Notes under the pieces: model-generated
Databases searched by the model: none
The model's input: only the letters and a program-made list of their open reading frames with translations
What the model was told of the DNA's origin: nothing
Assembly (NCBI RefSeq): GCF_014696065.1
Contig: NZ_JACJPL010000031.1
Span: 930,001 to 994,000 of the forward strand
Source: Leptolyngbya sp. FACHB-261
Lineage (GTDB): Bacteria; Cyanobacteriota; Cyanobacteriia; FACHB-261
Direction of reading: 5' to 3'
Length of the DNA stretch: 64,000 nucleotides
Program-made: the position numbers and the translations under genes
In this document: piece by piece, positions 36,430-44,600 of the stretch
How positions within the stretch are numbered: position 1 is the stretch's first letter
Layout of the letters: every line of letters starts with the position of its first letter

Positions 36430-36469
36430 GACTTAGCCCCAGCAGTGATATCACTGCTGGGGCTAAGTC
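36430..36469. terminator. Perfect 40-bp palindrome between GTPase gene and tRNA
   Basis: Bases 36430-36469 are an exact palindrome with 20-base halves centred on GATATC. It lies 45 bases after the GTPase stop and 17 bases from the mature tRNA 3' end on the other strand. With no clear T run, it acts as a bidirectional terminator by position. Confidence 0.7.
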
Positions 36470-36488
36470 TAATTAGAGCTTGGGTTGG

Positions 36489-36562
<74 letters not shown>

Positions 36563-36663
36563 TCGCTTCAACCTCAGGATTTATATCCTAGCGGGTCTTA
36601 CGAGATTATGCAACCCCACGCACCAGAAATCTGCAGACGTGGGATGGACCTAAGATAAGAAGT

Positions 36664-37041
36664 ATGGAAAAACAAGGTCAGCAAGCTTCTATGATCAACC
36701 TCACTCCTGCTGCGGCTCGTGAAGTTAAGCGCCTGAAGGCCCGTTTTGAGGACCCGGCAACTGGCTTACGCTTAGGCGTTCAGAATAGTGGCTGCTCTGG
36801 CATGTCCTACACCATGAACTTTGACAGCGAAGCTAGACCCGATGACGTGGTTTACGACTGCGAGGGTATCCGAGTCGTCGTCGATGCGGCTAGCTTGAGT
36901 CATATCAATGGACTGACGCTGGACTACAGCGAAGATTTGATGGGCGGCGGTTTCCGCTTCCACAATCCTCAAGCGACCCATAGCTGCGGGTGCGGCAGCT
37001 CCTTCTCGACAGCTCAAGAGGCCCAACCGCAACACGCTTAA
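36664..37041 (+). CDS. HesB/IscA/SufA-type iron-sulfur carrier
   Basis: A 125-residue A-type carrier. It has the three conserved cysteines: GVQNSGCSGMSY, and then SCGCG in THSCGCGSSF. Such proteins accept and deliver [2Fe-2S] or [4Fe-4S] clusters. ATG 36664 is given, but ATG 36691 (MINLTPAAA) aligns better with the usual N-terminus. It stands alone; the SUF operon is not in view. Confidence 0.92.
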   Translation: MEKQGQQASMINLTPAAAREVKRLKARFEDPATGLRLGVQNSGCSGMSYTMNFDSEARPDDVVYDCEGIRVVVDAASLSHINGLTLDYSEDLMGGGFRFHNPQATHSCGCGSSFSTAQEAQPQHA

Positions 37042-37246
37042 GTTCTCCCGTGCCTTGAGTACCCATCTGTGTGACCGAAGCCTGGGCGCTGTTGTGCCTG
37101 GGCTTTGTGCTTGCTAGCCTCTGTTGCTGGTTGGGTTGGTGGTCAGCAGCAACAAGTCTCAACTGACTTCTAGTAAAGCTCCCAGCCCCTGACAAACCAG
37201 CCCTACGGCCCTGTGTCAGAATAGGGTCTGTTCAGCGGACAGACCT

Positions 37247-38782
37247 GTGATTGAAGCCGAAGTCCACCAGCAACTCCGCGCCTTCCTACGTGAGCAGGGC
37301 GTGCCTACCTGGCCCCATCACCTGACGATGGCCCGGCTGGTGGCGCGTGCTTTTCGATTGGGTCGCAGTGCCCTAATGCAGGTAGGAGGCAGCGAACGTT
37401 ACCGCTTGAGCTATTTGGTGCCTGCCTTGATGTGGCCAGGGCCAGTGATCATTGTGGCGGCTGAGGCAACTCAGCAACGGCTCCTGCAAATCGAGATTCC
37501 TCGGTTGCAGCAAATCATGAGCTTGAACAAGCCTATTCGTACCGAGTCTGCTTGGCCTGAGGGCTTCTGTGGGCTGCTGTTTACAACCCCTCAGAATTGG
37601 TTAAAGAGCCATCTGAGTGGCCAGAGCGACTTCCCTGAGGGAGTGCCGGTTCTCATTGACAGCGCTGATGATCTAGAAGAGCTAGCCCGCGATGCCTTGA
37701 CCTCGGTGATTCAGCCAGGCCACTGGGATGCCTTGCTACTGGCTTGTCCCAGCCAAGCCGAGGACATCCGTTCGCTGCGTGTCAGCTTAACCCAGCAAAT
37801 TTTTCGCCACCCCGAAAGCCCCTACCACTGCCATCTGATTGACCAGCCAGAGCGCGAGAGTCTGAACCAACTGCTGAGCCTGCTGGAAGACTGTCCAGGC
37901 ACAGCGGGGATTGCGGCTTTACCAGAAGCTTGGCAGCAGTTCTGGCAGCTCTGGCAAGCCGAAGACAATCTAGCCTGGGCTCAGGTTTCGCGAACCCACG
38001 GTCAGTTCTCGCTGCACGCTAGCCCCATTGAAATTGGCTCGGTGCTTCAGGAGCGAGTTTGGTCAAAGCAACCCCTGGTGGTTGTAGGTGCAGCCTTGGA
38101 TGCTGACCCCAATGCGGTCACCTACCGGACACGGCTGGGCTTGGGAGACATGACCTGTTTGCAGTTCGGTCCAGCCCGGACTCACGAGCTGATTCAGCTC
38201 TATCTGCCAGATGGCTTGCCTATGCCCAACACGCCGCAATTCCAGGTGGCTCTGTTGCAAGAATTGCGCTATCTGATTAGCGAGAGCAGCAGCACGCAGG
38301 GCTTGGTGGTGGTAATTGTGGGCGATGTGCCCTTGAAAGCTCAAGTTGGCTCTGTTCTGGCTTCTGAGTTCGGCTCCCGGGTTCAAGTAGAGCGGACCTG
38401 CCTGGATGACAACGGCGTGTTGGTTACAGGCTGGAAATTCTGGAAAGAGCATCAACGGGTCCTGCCTGCACCGCAACTGCTGGCAATCGCAACCCTGCCG
38501 ATTCCCTCGCTCGAAGACCCTTTGGTGGCAGGACGGGTAGCGCACTACAAGCACCTGCGGCAGGACTGGTTCCGCCTATACCTCCTGCCGGAAGCCCTCA
38601 GCACCTTGCAACGGGCAGTTGTGCCTGTGCGGGAGCGCCAAGGCGTTGTGGCTATCCTCGATAACCGAGTTCTGCACCGAAGCTATGGTGGGCAGATCAT
38701 CAATGCTCTAAATCCAGCCGCTCGGATCAGCTATCTCGATCCAGGGCTGTTTGAGAGCGATAGCTGTCCTATCCTGGACTAG
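37247..38782 (+). CDS. Degenerate DinG-like helicase-fold protein
   Basis: A 511-residue protein. The C-terminus (PFPSLEDPLVAGRV-like, here PIPSLEDPLVAGRVAHYKHL, then LPEALSTLQRAVVPVRER and GVVAILDNRV) matches the DinG/XPD helicase C-domain. However, the Walker A site reads VGGSERYRLS instead of GxGKT (residues ~46-55), and the DEAH-equivalent segment reads IDSADDLEE. ATP hydrolysis is therefore doubtful. It may be a cyanobacterial helicase paralogue kept for structural or DNA-binding use. GTG start at 37247. A small DUF2839 gene follows 33 bases later. Confidence 0.75.
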   Translation: MIEAEVHQQLRAFLREQGVPTWPHHLTMARLVARAFRLGRSALMQVGGSERYRLSYLVPALMWPGPVIIVAAEATQQRLLQIEIPRLQQIMSLNKPIRTESAWPEGFCGLLFTTPQNWLKSHLSGQSDFPEGVPVLIDSADDLEELARDALTSVIQPGHWDALLLACPSQAEDIRSLRVSLTQQIFRHPESPYHCHLIDQPERESLNQLLSLLEDCPGTAGIAALPEAWQQFWQLWQAEDNLAWAQVSRTHGQFSLHASPIEIGSVLQERVWSKQPLVVVGAALDADPNAVTYRTRLGLGDMTCLQFGPARTHELIQLYLPDGLPMPNTPQFQVALLQELRYLISESSSTQGLVVVIVGDVPLKAQVGSVLASEFGSRVQVERTCLDDNGVLVTGWKFWKEHQRVLPAPQLLAIATLPIPSLEDPLVAGRVAHYKHLRQDWFRLYLLPEALSTLQRAVVPVRERQGVVAILDNRVLHRSYGGQIINALNPAARISYLDPGLFESDSCPILD

Positions 38783-38814
38783 TAAGGAAACAAACTTTAA
38801 GTCAGAGTATTCCG

Positions 38815-39030
38815 ATGGGCGAATCTAAGCGTCGCAAGGACAATCTGGGCGAGAAATACGGTCAACCGGAGCCAATCCTGCCCTGGCTAACCTTCATCAA
38901 CAAGCAACAGGCTGAGCAGTTCGTCAAGTGGAGCACCCAAGGCGCTTGGCTTGGCATCTTTGGCTTGGTCTTCCTGTGGGTAATGGTGCGTTTTATTGGT
39001 CCCTGGGCAGGCTGGTGGCAGGTCCAGTGA
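38815..39030 (+). CDS. DUF2839 small membrane protein
   Basis: A 71-residue protein starting MGESKRRKDNLGEKYGQ, then a single hydrophobic segment (LGIFGLVFLWVMVRFIGPWAG). The GESKRRK start is diagnostic for the cyanobacterial DUF2839 family. Function is unknown. It follows the DinG-like gene by 33 bases and is probably in its transcript. Confidence 0.88.
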   Translation: MGESKRRKDNLGEKYGQPEPILPWLTFINKQQAEQFVKWSTQGAWLGIFGLVFLWVMVRFIGPWAGWWQVQ

Positions 39031-39072
39031 TTAAGGCGTGATTGGGACAGATTGAGGCTGGGAAGGGGGAAG

Positions 39073-39759
39073 CTAAACCTCCCTTTCCCAAGCCAGGATA
39101 ATTAGAGCGTTGAGAATGGCGGCAGCAACAGGCGAGCCGCCTTTTCGACCTTCTACCTGGATTTGAGGCACAGAGCAGGCCGATAGAGCAGCCTTAGCTT
39201 CTAAAACTGAGACAAAGCCCACTGGGGCCCCAATTACCAAGGCAGGGCTGACGTTTGCCGCCTGGAGCTGCTGGCACAGGGCTAGTAGGGCAGTGGGAGC
39301 GTTGCCAATGACGAAAATACCTTGAGGATAGGTCGTCGCCCAATGCAATAATCCGGCTTCGGTGCGAGTCTGCTCAGGGGCTGGTGCCGGGACTTGCTCC
39401 AGACAGTTCAGCAGAGGATTGTCAAAAGTTTGCCGCAGCAGGTTACGTACCCCCTGCTGAACCATACCGACATCAACAATGACAGGAGCCCCCTGTTGCA
39501 GCGCCGCAATCCCTGACTCGATGGCGGTCTGTGAGAAGCGCACCAAGTGCTTGAATTCAAAATCAGCAGTGCTATGAATGACACGACGCACAACCGCATA
39601 CTGGTCGGGCGTCAGGCCATGTTCACCGAATTCACGATCGATCAGCGCAAAACTCTGAGCTGTGATCGGATGAGTAAGAGGATTGCTGGGGCTATCCAAC
39701 TGCTGCTCCAAGGAGACACCAGGATTTAGCCTAGCGGATCGCTTTGAGTTAGAAGCCAC
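39073..39759 (-). CDS. cobH: Precorrin-8X methylmutase (CobH/CbiC)
   Basis: A 228-residue enzyme that moves the C-11 methyl to C-12 in cobalamin synthesis. Visible family features are RRVIHSTADFEF, with the catalytic His, VDVGMVQQGV, VIGNAPTALL and IGAPVGFVSVLEAK, plus EGRKGGSPVAAAI. Length is normal, and ATG 39759 is the only sensible start. No other cob genes are adjacent, as is usual in cyanobacteria. Confidence 0.93.
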   Translation of the reverse strand: MASNSKRSARLNPGVSLEQQLDSPSNPLTHPITAQSFALIDREFGEHGLTPDQYAVVRRVIHSTADFEFKHLVRFSQTAIESGIAALQQGAPVIVDVGMVQQGVRNLLRQTFDNPLLNCLEQVPAPAPEQTRTEAGLLHWATTYPQGIFVIGNAPTALLALCQQLQAANVSPALVIGAPVGFVSVLEAKAALSACSVPQIQVEGRKGGSPVAAAILNALIILAWEREV

Positions 39760-39796
39760 CGGGGATAAGTATCCCCAGATTTCTGGAAAGCCCAGC

Positions 39797-39991
39797 TTAA
39801 GCTGGGGAGACCTTCATCGACTCCAGAGAGCCCTGAGTAAGGAAGATGTCCTTACCGCTCTCGTCTTTGAATCCCAGACGTACCATGCCTTCGGCAAGCG
39901 TGACCTCGCTAAAGGTAACAGTGTAGTTGCTAAGCTGGTCCTCGATTCGGTAAAGCTTACCCGGTTCAAGTTGAAGAGTGGTTTGTTGCAT
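39797..39991 (-). CDS. Small cyanobacterial protein
   Basis: A 64-residue protein, MQQTTLQLEPGKLYRIEDQL then VTFSEVTLAEGMVRLGFKDE, a beta-rich fold. An in-frame TTG at 40030 would add 13 residues; I prefer ATG 39991, preceded by GGAG. Family unknown. It is 37 bases upstream of cobH in the same direction. Confidence 0.6.
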   Translation of the reverse strand: MQQTTLQLEPGKLYRIEDQLSNYTVTFSEVTLAEGMVRLGFKDESGKDIFLTQGSLESMKVSPA

Positions 39992-40030
39992 CGCCTGTTG
40001 CTCCGATCCCTTGCCTAAACGGAATGCCAA

Positions 40031-40476
40031 CCTTTTACCTTTTATTAACTTGGCCTAGCTTTTCCAACTGCCCGAAGGCAGACCTTAAGTAAATAGGGCT
40101 ATTTGGATGGCTTGGAGTTGAGCTACCAGAGTTGAGCTACCGGAGTTGGGCTACCAGATTTGAGCTACTAGAGTTGAGCTGCTAATGCTCCTGGAACCAA
40201 GACCATTTGTAGTTTTGATGAAGACTACGGCCAGATGCTAGGCAAAAAAGGCCGGAACAGTGTAGATGCATTACAAATGCTTAACACTTCCACCCTACCC
40301 GTCAGTGATCTTACGAGTCTGAAGCTGACCTAGATTGTGCGAAGCCAGACGATGACCCAGATCACGCGTAGACCCAAAGTTGATCACAACTTGGAGCTGA
40401 GGATTATCACGGGCAAAAGCCTGTAATCAGCGGATGGTGGACTTATCCAAGACCGAAATTACTGCTGAGCGTAGTC
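40031..40476. other. 446-base intergenic region
   Basis: It holds a five-copy 14-bp tandem repeat (40116-40185) and a stop-to-stop minus-strand frame (40295-40426) that looks protein-like (VINFGSTRDLGHRLASHNLG) but has no start. Otherwise nothing is recognised. Confidence 0.45.
40116..40185. repeat. Five tandem copies of a 14-bp unit
   Basis: The unit AGTTGAGCTACCAG begins at 40116 and is repeated at 40130, 40144, 40158 and 40172, each later copy with 1-3 changes. It is non-coding. It may be a variable-number repeat. Confidence 0.85.
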
Positions 40477-40773
40477 ATGCCTCTCACGTCTTTTGCATCT
40501 CAGACACCCCTGCACCGCTTGCCAGCGGTCGTGCATGAGCAGCAACTTCAGTCTTTCAACTTCTATGGAGATGCCGGGATTCAGAAGGGCATTTGGCATG
40601 AGGGTGAGCTGTATGGCTTCGGACAGGAGTTCAATGCTCAATCCCGGCTCCAAGCTTACCAAGCAGCTTACGAGCTAGCTGAGCAGGGAGTGCCCGTGAT
40701 TATTACCATCTCTAAGGCTCGCTATACCGTTTGGACCAGCCTTCGCTTCCGGAGCGCTCAGCAGTCTGCTTAA
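40477..40773 (+). CDS. Small cyanobacterial protein, copy 1 of a paralogous pair
   Basis: A 98-residue protein with LPAVVHEQQLQSFNFY, HEGELYGFGQEF, QSRLQAYQAAYELAEQGVPV and ISKARYTVWTSLR. It shares well over half its residues with the product at 42728, and together they flank a Na/Pi cotransporter. It is cytoplasmic; no known motif. A conserved cyanobacterial family of unknown function. Confidence 0.75.
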   Translation: MPLTSFASQTPLHRLPAVVHEQQLQSFNFYGDAGIQKGIWHEGELYGFGQEFNAQSRLQAYQAAYELAEQGVPVIITISKARYTVWTSLRFRSAQQSA

Positions 40774-40817
40774 CACCTAATGCAGGCATTGGACTGGTTG
40801 CTCAAGTGCATTCACCA

Positions 40818-40866
40818 TTCCGCCTGAGGCAAGACAATAGAGCGCCTCAGGCGGAACTTGTTTTAG
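40818..40866. terminator. Bidirectional terminator
   Basis: TTCCGCCTGAGGC at 40818-40830 and its exact complement at 40844-40856 form a 13-bp stem with a 13-base loop, followed by CTTGTTTTAG. It lies between converging genes ending at 40773 and 40874. Confidence 0.8.
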
Positions 40867-40873
40867 TCTGGCC

Positions 40874-42115
40874 TTAGACGTTGACTGGCTGCCGCTCTGA
40901 TTGCTTAGCATCAGGAACTAGCTTTTCTAAGCTGCGAGCTATGAGCGGAATTAAGCCAATAAACAGCAACACACCTAGCACGTTGAAGATGATCTGAGCG
41001 TTAGCAATTTGCCGTCCAACACCAGCGCCCGAGGAAATAGACTCGACTAACTGAGCAAGTTGAGCCGCAAAGGCAATACCTATGGTGGCAGTAACCACAT
41101 TGAACACCAGATGAAACACACCCGTACGCAGAGCTGGGCGTCCTCGTCCAATCGTCGCTACCAACGTATCAGCGCAAGTGCCAATTTCTGCACCTAGCAT
41201 TAGGGCAATACCAGCAGGCAGTGAAATTAGGCCAGAGCCGGCTAATGTGACGATAATCGCGACAGTGGCCGAGGAAGATTGAATCAAAACGGTAAACAAG
41301 GCCCCTACTAGAGCACCCTGTAGTGGATGCTCGCCTAATGTTCTCATCCAATCAATGAAGGGCTGATAGGTCCTAAAGGGTTTCATTGCTTCGTCGATCG
41401 TATCGAGACCGAAGAAGATCAATCCCACACCCAACAGAATTAAACCAATGTTTTTTTGACGCTCTGTCCTACCGACAAAATGTAGAAGCAGGCCAATGAA
41501 GAGGGCGATAGGAGCATATTGATTGATCTCAAAAGCAATGATTTGAGCGCCCACGGTTGTACCGATATTGGAGCCCAAAACAACAGCGAGAGATTGGGCA
41601 AAGCCCAGCAGACCGGCACTCACCATAGCAATCACCATGATGATAGTGACTGAAGATGAATCTAAGACAGTGGTTGCAGCGGCACCCGTGAGCACACCTG
41701 CAAAGCGATTAGTGGTGAATTTATCAAGGAGCCGTTTGGGACGGTCTCCTGCAATAGTTTTGAGACCTTGGGCGAGACGAGTGACGCCATACAGAAATAG
41801 CACGAGACCAGCTAGTACGCCCATGACCATTTTGGTAGCGTCAATTTTTTCTGTATCTTCTTCGTCCCCAGTGGGAGCCTGAGCACTGTCTCCACCTTCT
41901 GCTTCTGCTTCTGCTTCTGCTTCTGGTGCTTGGGCATTGGGAGCTTGAGCTTCCGGCGTTTGGGCGTTGGCTTTCGCCAGAGATATTTCAAGCGAGACAG
42001 ATTCAGAAGCAGGAGAATGAAGGCTGAGTAGGGTCGGGGTAAAGGTTAACGCAAGCACTAAGAAGCCTAAGCTCAAGAGCCTAAATACTTTTCTCAAATT
42101 GTTTGAGGAAGCCAT
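40874..42115 (-). CDS. Na/Pi cotransporter family protein
   Basis: About 413 residues. A signal-like segment and an acidic low-complexity linker (PEAEAEAEAEGG) precede two homologous transport modules. The second holds the family motif QSSSATVAI, while the first reads LDSSSVTII, where QSSSA is expected. Eight or so membrane segments. GGAGA 7 bases upstream favours ATG 42115 over ATG 42202. Related proteins take up phosphate with sodium. The PhoU-like C-terminal domain of the longer forms is absent. Flanked by two paralogous small genes. Confidence 0.88.
   Translation of the reverse strand: MASSNNLRKVFRLLSLGFLVLALTFTPTLLSLHSPASESVSLEISLAKANAQTPEAQAPNAQAPEAEAEAEAEGGDSAQAPTGDEEDTEKIDATKMVMGVLAGLVLFLYGVTRLAQGLKTIAGDRPKRLLDKFTTNRFAGVLTGAAATTVLDSSSVTIIMVIAMVSAGLLGFAQSLAVVLGSNIGTTVGAQIIAFEINQYAPIALFIGLLLHFVGRTERQKNIGLILLGVGLIFFGLDTIDEAMKPFRTYQPFIDWMRTLGEHPLQGALVGALFTVLIQSSSATVAIIVTLAGSGLISLPAGIALMLGAEIGTCADTLVATIGRGRPALRTGVFHLVFNVVTATIGIAFAAQLAQLVESISSGAGVGRQIANAQIIFNVLGVLLFIGLIPLIARSLEKLVPDAKQSERQPVNV
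41897..41928. repeat. Hexanucleotide microsatellite inside coding sequence
   Basis: Read on the + strand, TTCTGC recurs about five times in a row, encoding alternating Glu-Ala in the linker of the Na/Pi protein. Each unit is six bases, so copy change would lengthen or shorten the linker without frameshift. Confidence 0.75.
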
Positions 42116-42727
42116 AAAAGTTTCTCCAAATGCCAAGTAGGGCCAGAATCCGCCCAGAATTTGCTGTACCAAAAACTTGTTCGAGGCTAGATATCTACTC
42201 ATGCCTCGCTAAGCGTCAAGCTTAAGTCAATGAAGGTTATACGAACTTAGACAACACTCAAACACCCAAACTATCGGGTTAACGCTCGACTTCCACCTAT
42301 CTCTTGAGGGTGAAATTACAAGAGGGCTTCCGATGATTATTAAGTCGTTAACAGGCGATTAAAATTATCTGCCTTAAGCAAACTGAAGATTAACAAAAGT
42401 GAGAATGGCAGTGAGTTGGGATTAGTCGTTTCACAAGATGAGGACCCAGTAGTCAAAACTGTTTTGCTACCTGATAAGCCATTAAAATTACCTAAGGTTC
42501 CCAAACTTTCCTTTCGATAAATGTGAAGCTGTTACGAGGCTGAACAGGCTTTCGTGATGGGCGTGGCAAGTGACGATTGGTCTATTTCGTGTGGGAGATG
42601 ACTCGAATTGCAGGGAGTGAGAGCCTTGATCTCAAGCGAGATTGAGCTTTGTGACGGGGGACAACCAGTCATCAGCCGAATATGAAGATCTCAAGAAGCT
42701 TTAGTTCCTTTTTTCACTGAGTTAGCT
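42116..42727. other. 612-base divergent intergenic region
   Basis: It lies between the start of the Na/Pi gene (-) and the second paralogous small gene (+). It contains neither a supported frame nor a strong hairpin. I looked for a Pho box of two CTTAACC-type repeats near the Na/Pi start and found only half-like matches. Confidence 0.4.
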
Positions 42728-43060
42728 ATGCCTCTCACTGCTTCTCCTTCTGAAGTCACGCTACATTCGCTTCCCGCCATCGTGCGTGAGCAGCAGCTTC
42801 AGCCGTTCAACTTCTACCTAGAGGGGGCTCTGCAAAAAGGTATCCGTCATGAGGGAGAGCTTTACGGATTAGCTCATGAATTTAGTCTGCAATCCAGGCT
42901 GCAAGCCTACCACCTAGCCTATGGATTGGCGGTGAAGGGAGTGCCTGTGATGATTACGATCTCTGAGACTCGATACGCGGTTTGGGTCAGCCTTCGCTCT
43001 CCCATCTATCAGAATCTCCAGGCTATTTTACAAAGGCAATCTGCTCAGCTTGCCGCTTAG
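42728..43060 (+). CDS. Small cyanobacterial protein, copy 2 of a paralogous pair
   Basis: A 110-residue protein aligned over its first ~90 residues with the product at 40477 (LPAIVREQQLQPFNFY, RHEGELYGLAHEF, GVPVMITISETRYAVW). It has a 15-residue longer tail (IYQNLQAILQRQSAQLAA). Function unknown. Its end overlaps a minus-strand small ORF by 38 bases. Confidence 0.75.
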   Translation: MPLTASPSEVTLHSLPAIVREQQLQPFNFYLEGALQKGIRHEGELYGLAHEFSLQSRLQAYHLAYGLAVKGVPVMITISETRYAVWVSLRSPIYQNLQAILQRQSAQLAA

Positions 43061-43283
43061 TCAGCACCAAATTATTGCTACTTATAGGTTCTCTTAAATG
43101 GGTTAATGGCAGCAGTAATTTAGTTAACAAAGCGGCACCTTCACGCCAGGTCCGCACGGTTTCTCGATCTTGGTGAGCGATTTCGCTACGCTCGGCTTGC
43201 CTAAGACAGAAGCGTGAGAGGGCAGCCGTCATGATGGAGATGCCATAAGGTTCTGTTAGCAGTGAGCGAGCTAACCATTCCAA
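43023..43283 (-). CDS. Small ORF downstream of the pentapeptide/TIR-like gene
   Basis: An 86-residue frame with protein-like composition: EWLARSLLTEPYGISIMTAA, then FCLRQAERSEIAHQDRETV. It starts with TTG 4 bases after the stop of the pentapeptide gene. The AGGAGG upstream is better spaced for a GTG/ATG in another frame that ends after 11 codons, so the gene may have lost its start by frameshift. Family unknown. It may be translationally coupled to the upstream gene. Confidence 0.4.
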   Translation of the reverse strand: MEWLARSLLTEPYGISIMTAALSRFCLRQAERSEIAHQDRETVRTWREGAALLTKLLLPLTHLREPISSNNLVLTKRQAEQIAFVK

Positions 43284-43287
43284 GCCA

Positions 43288-44400
43288 TCACCCGTAGACC
43301 TCCTGCCTTCGTCTCAATAGGTCGGTTGCTTTTGCCTCAGCAGGGGCAATGATTTTCTCTCGGAGCGAGGTTAGCAAATCATCCAAGTCTTGATAGCGGT
43401 GAATCTGAAGAACCCAGTGATATTTCCAAGTATCCTTAAACATGCTGTATTCACGGTCCGCCCCTTCTATTAATGGCTGAACCGGAATAGCAAATTTTTC
43501 AGTAAAAGACTCTAATTCTTTGGGGATGGAGCTAGGATCTGTAAGGTCAGCAATAACAAATTTAGCCATTGAAGCTAATGTGACAATAGTTTCTGTGTAA
43601 TCCCTGTTGTTTGGTCTATCAAAATCAAAGAGAATAGGGACGTAGTTATTGCCCCTACGCAACTCCTCTCGGATTGCGTCCAAAATCGCTTTTCTCTCTT
43701 GTTTAAAACGACCAAGTATTAAAACGACTTTGGAAGTCATAGTGTCAATGACGCTACGAATCTTTTTATTATTGAGAAGTAAATAGATAAACTGAGCAAC
43801 CTCAAGATCATCTACTGTGATAGTCGCTTCGTTGGGAGAAGTGATAATCAGATTCGACTGCTTTGCTCCCTTCAGATTCAAGTCCCAAGCGGATATTCCA
43901 TAAACTCTGCAACTCTCAAGATTTGTTTGCTCAAGGTTAGTTTCAACTAAATGAGCGCCTGTGAGATCTGCGTGGCTGAGATCTGCCAAAGTAAGGTCTG
44001 ACCGGCTAAGGTCCGCTTCTTGTAAGTTTGCGCCTGTAAGCAGGGCTCCAACAAGACTTGCTCCAGTGAGGGTTACTCCAGCAAGTTGGGCTTCAACTAG
44101 ATTTGCATTTTGGAGGTTTGCATAGGCAAGGCTAGCTCCAATAGAAAATGCCTTAGCAAGATTGGCTCCCCTCAGGTCTGCTTCACAAAGGGTTGTACCA
44201 CAAAGGTCTGCATAGCGAAGGCTTGCGAGGCTGAGATTCGCCCCTCCAAGATTAGCCTGTCTGAAGTTAGCCCCACTGAGATCCACACCCTGCAAGTCCG
44301 CCTTATAAAGATCAGGTTGTATGTGTTTTTCTAGTCTCCTCCAATTGTTCCAAGCGACTACTCCTTGCTTGAGCAGAGAAAGATGTTCTTCGTTAGCCAT
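43288..44400 (-). CDS. Pentapeptide-repeat protein with C-terminal TIR-like domain
   Basis: About 370 residues from ATG 44400 (a TTG start at 44448 would add 16). Residues ~31-165 are tandem A(D/N)LxX pentapeptides forming a right-handed quadrilateral helix. A linker (SPNEATITVDDLEVAQFIY) leads to a Rossmann/TIR-like region, residues ~224-345: SKVVLILGRF, RKAILDAIREELR, YVPILFDFDRPNN and KFVIADLTDPSSIP. The acidic DFDRP and DLTD sites resemble those of nucleotide-binding TIR-like folds. The pentapeptide part probably serves as a binding platform. The combination suggests a signalling or immune effector; this is inferred. Confidence 0.75.
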   Translation of the reverse strand: MANEEHLSLLKQGVVAWNNWRRLEKHIQPDLYKADLQGVDLSGANFRQANLGGANLSLASLRYADLCGTTLCEADLRGANLAKAFSIGASLAYANLQNANLVEAQLAGVTLTGASLVGALLTGANLQEADLSRSDLTLADLSHADLTGAHLVETNLEQTNLESCRVYGISAWDLNLKGAKQSNLIITSPNEATITVDDLEVAQFIYLLLNNKKIRSVIDTMTSKVVLILGRFKQERKAILDAIREELRRGNNYVPILFDFDRPNNRDYTETIVTLASMAKFVIADLTDPSSIPKELESFTEKFAIPVQPLIEGADREYSMFKDTWKYHWVLQIHRYQDLDDLLTSLREKIIAPAEAKATDLLRRRQEVYG

Positions 44401-44600
44401 ATAGCTGAGTAGAGAGAGAACTCCTTCAAAATACTCAGTTCCTAGCAAGTGTGATTTAAGGAGCCAAGCTCAATAGGATTCTCACCATTAACCCCTCAAG
44501 CTCTACTGCAAAAGTCACGCTCCTGTAACTTCGCTCCCAATTGCTCCTAGAGCAAATCTCCTACGCTAGGCACACATTAGGCACATATATAGAACTGTCG

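Noticed and set aside
40295-40426. A 43-codon minus-strand stop-to-stop stretch (VINFGSTRDLGHRLASHNLG)
   Set aside because: Protein-like, but it has no start and no family I recognise. Could be a remnant; not enough to call a gene.
42203-42300. Possible Pho box upstream of the Na/Pi gene
   Set aside because: CTTA-type half repeats are 13 bases apart instead of the usual spacing, so the match is weak.
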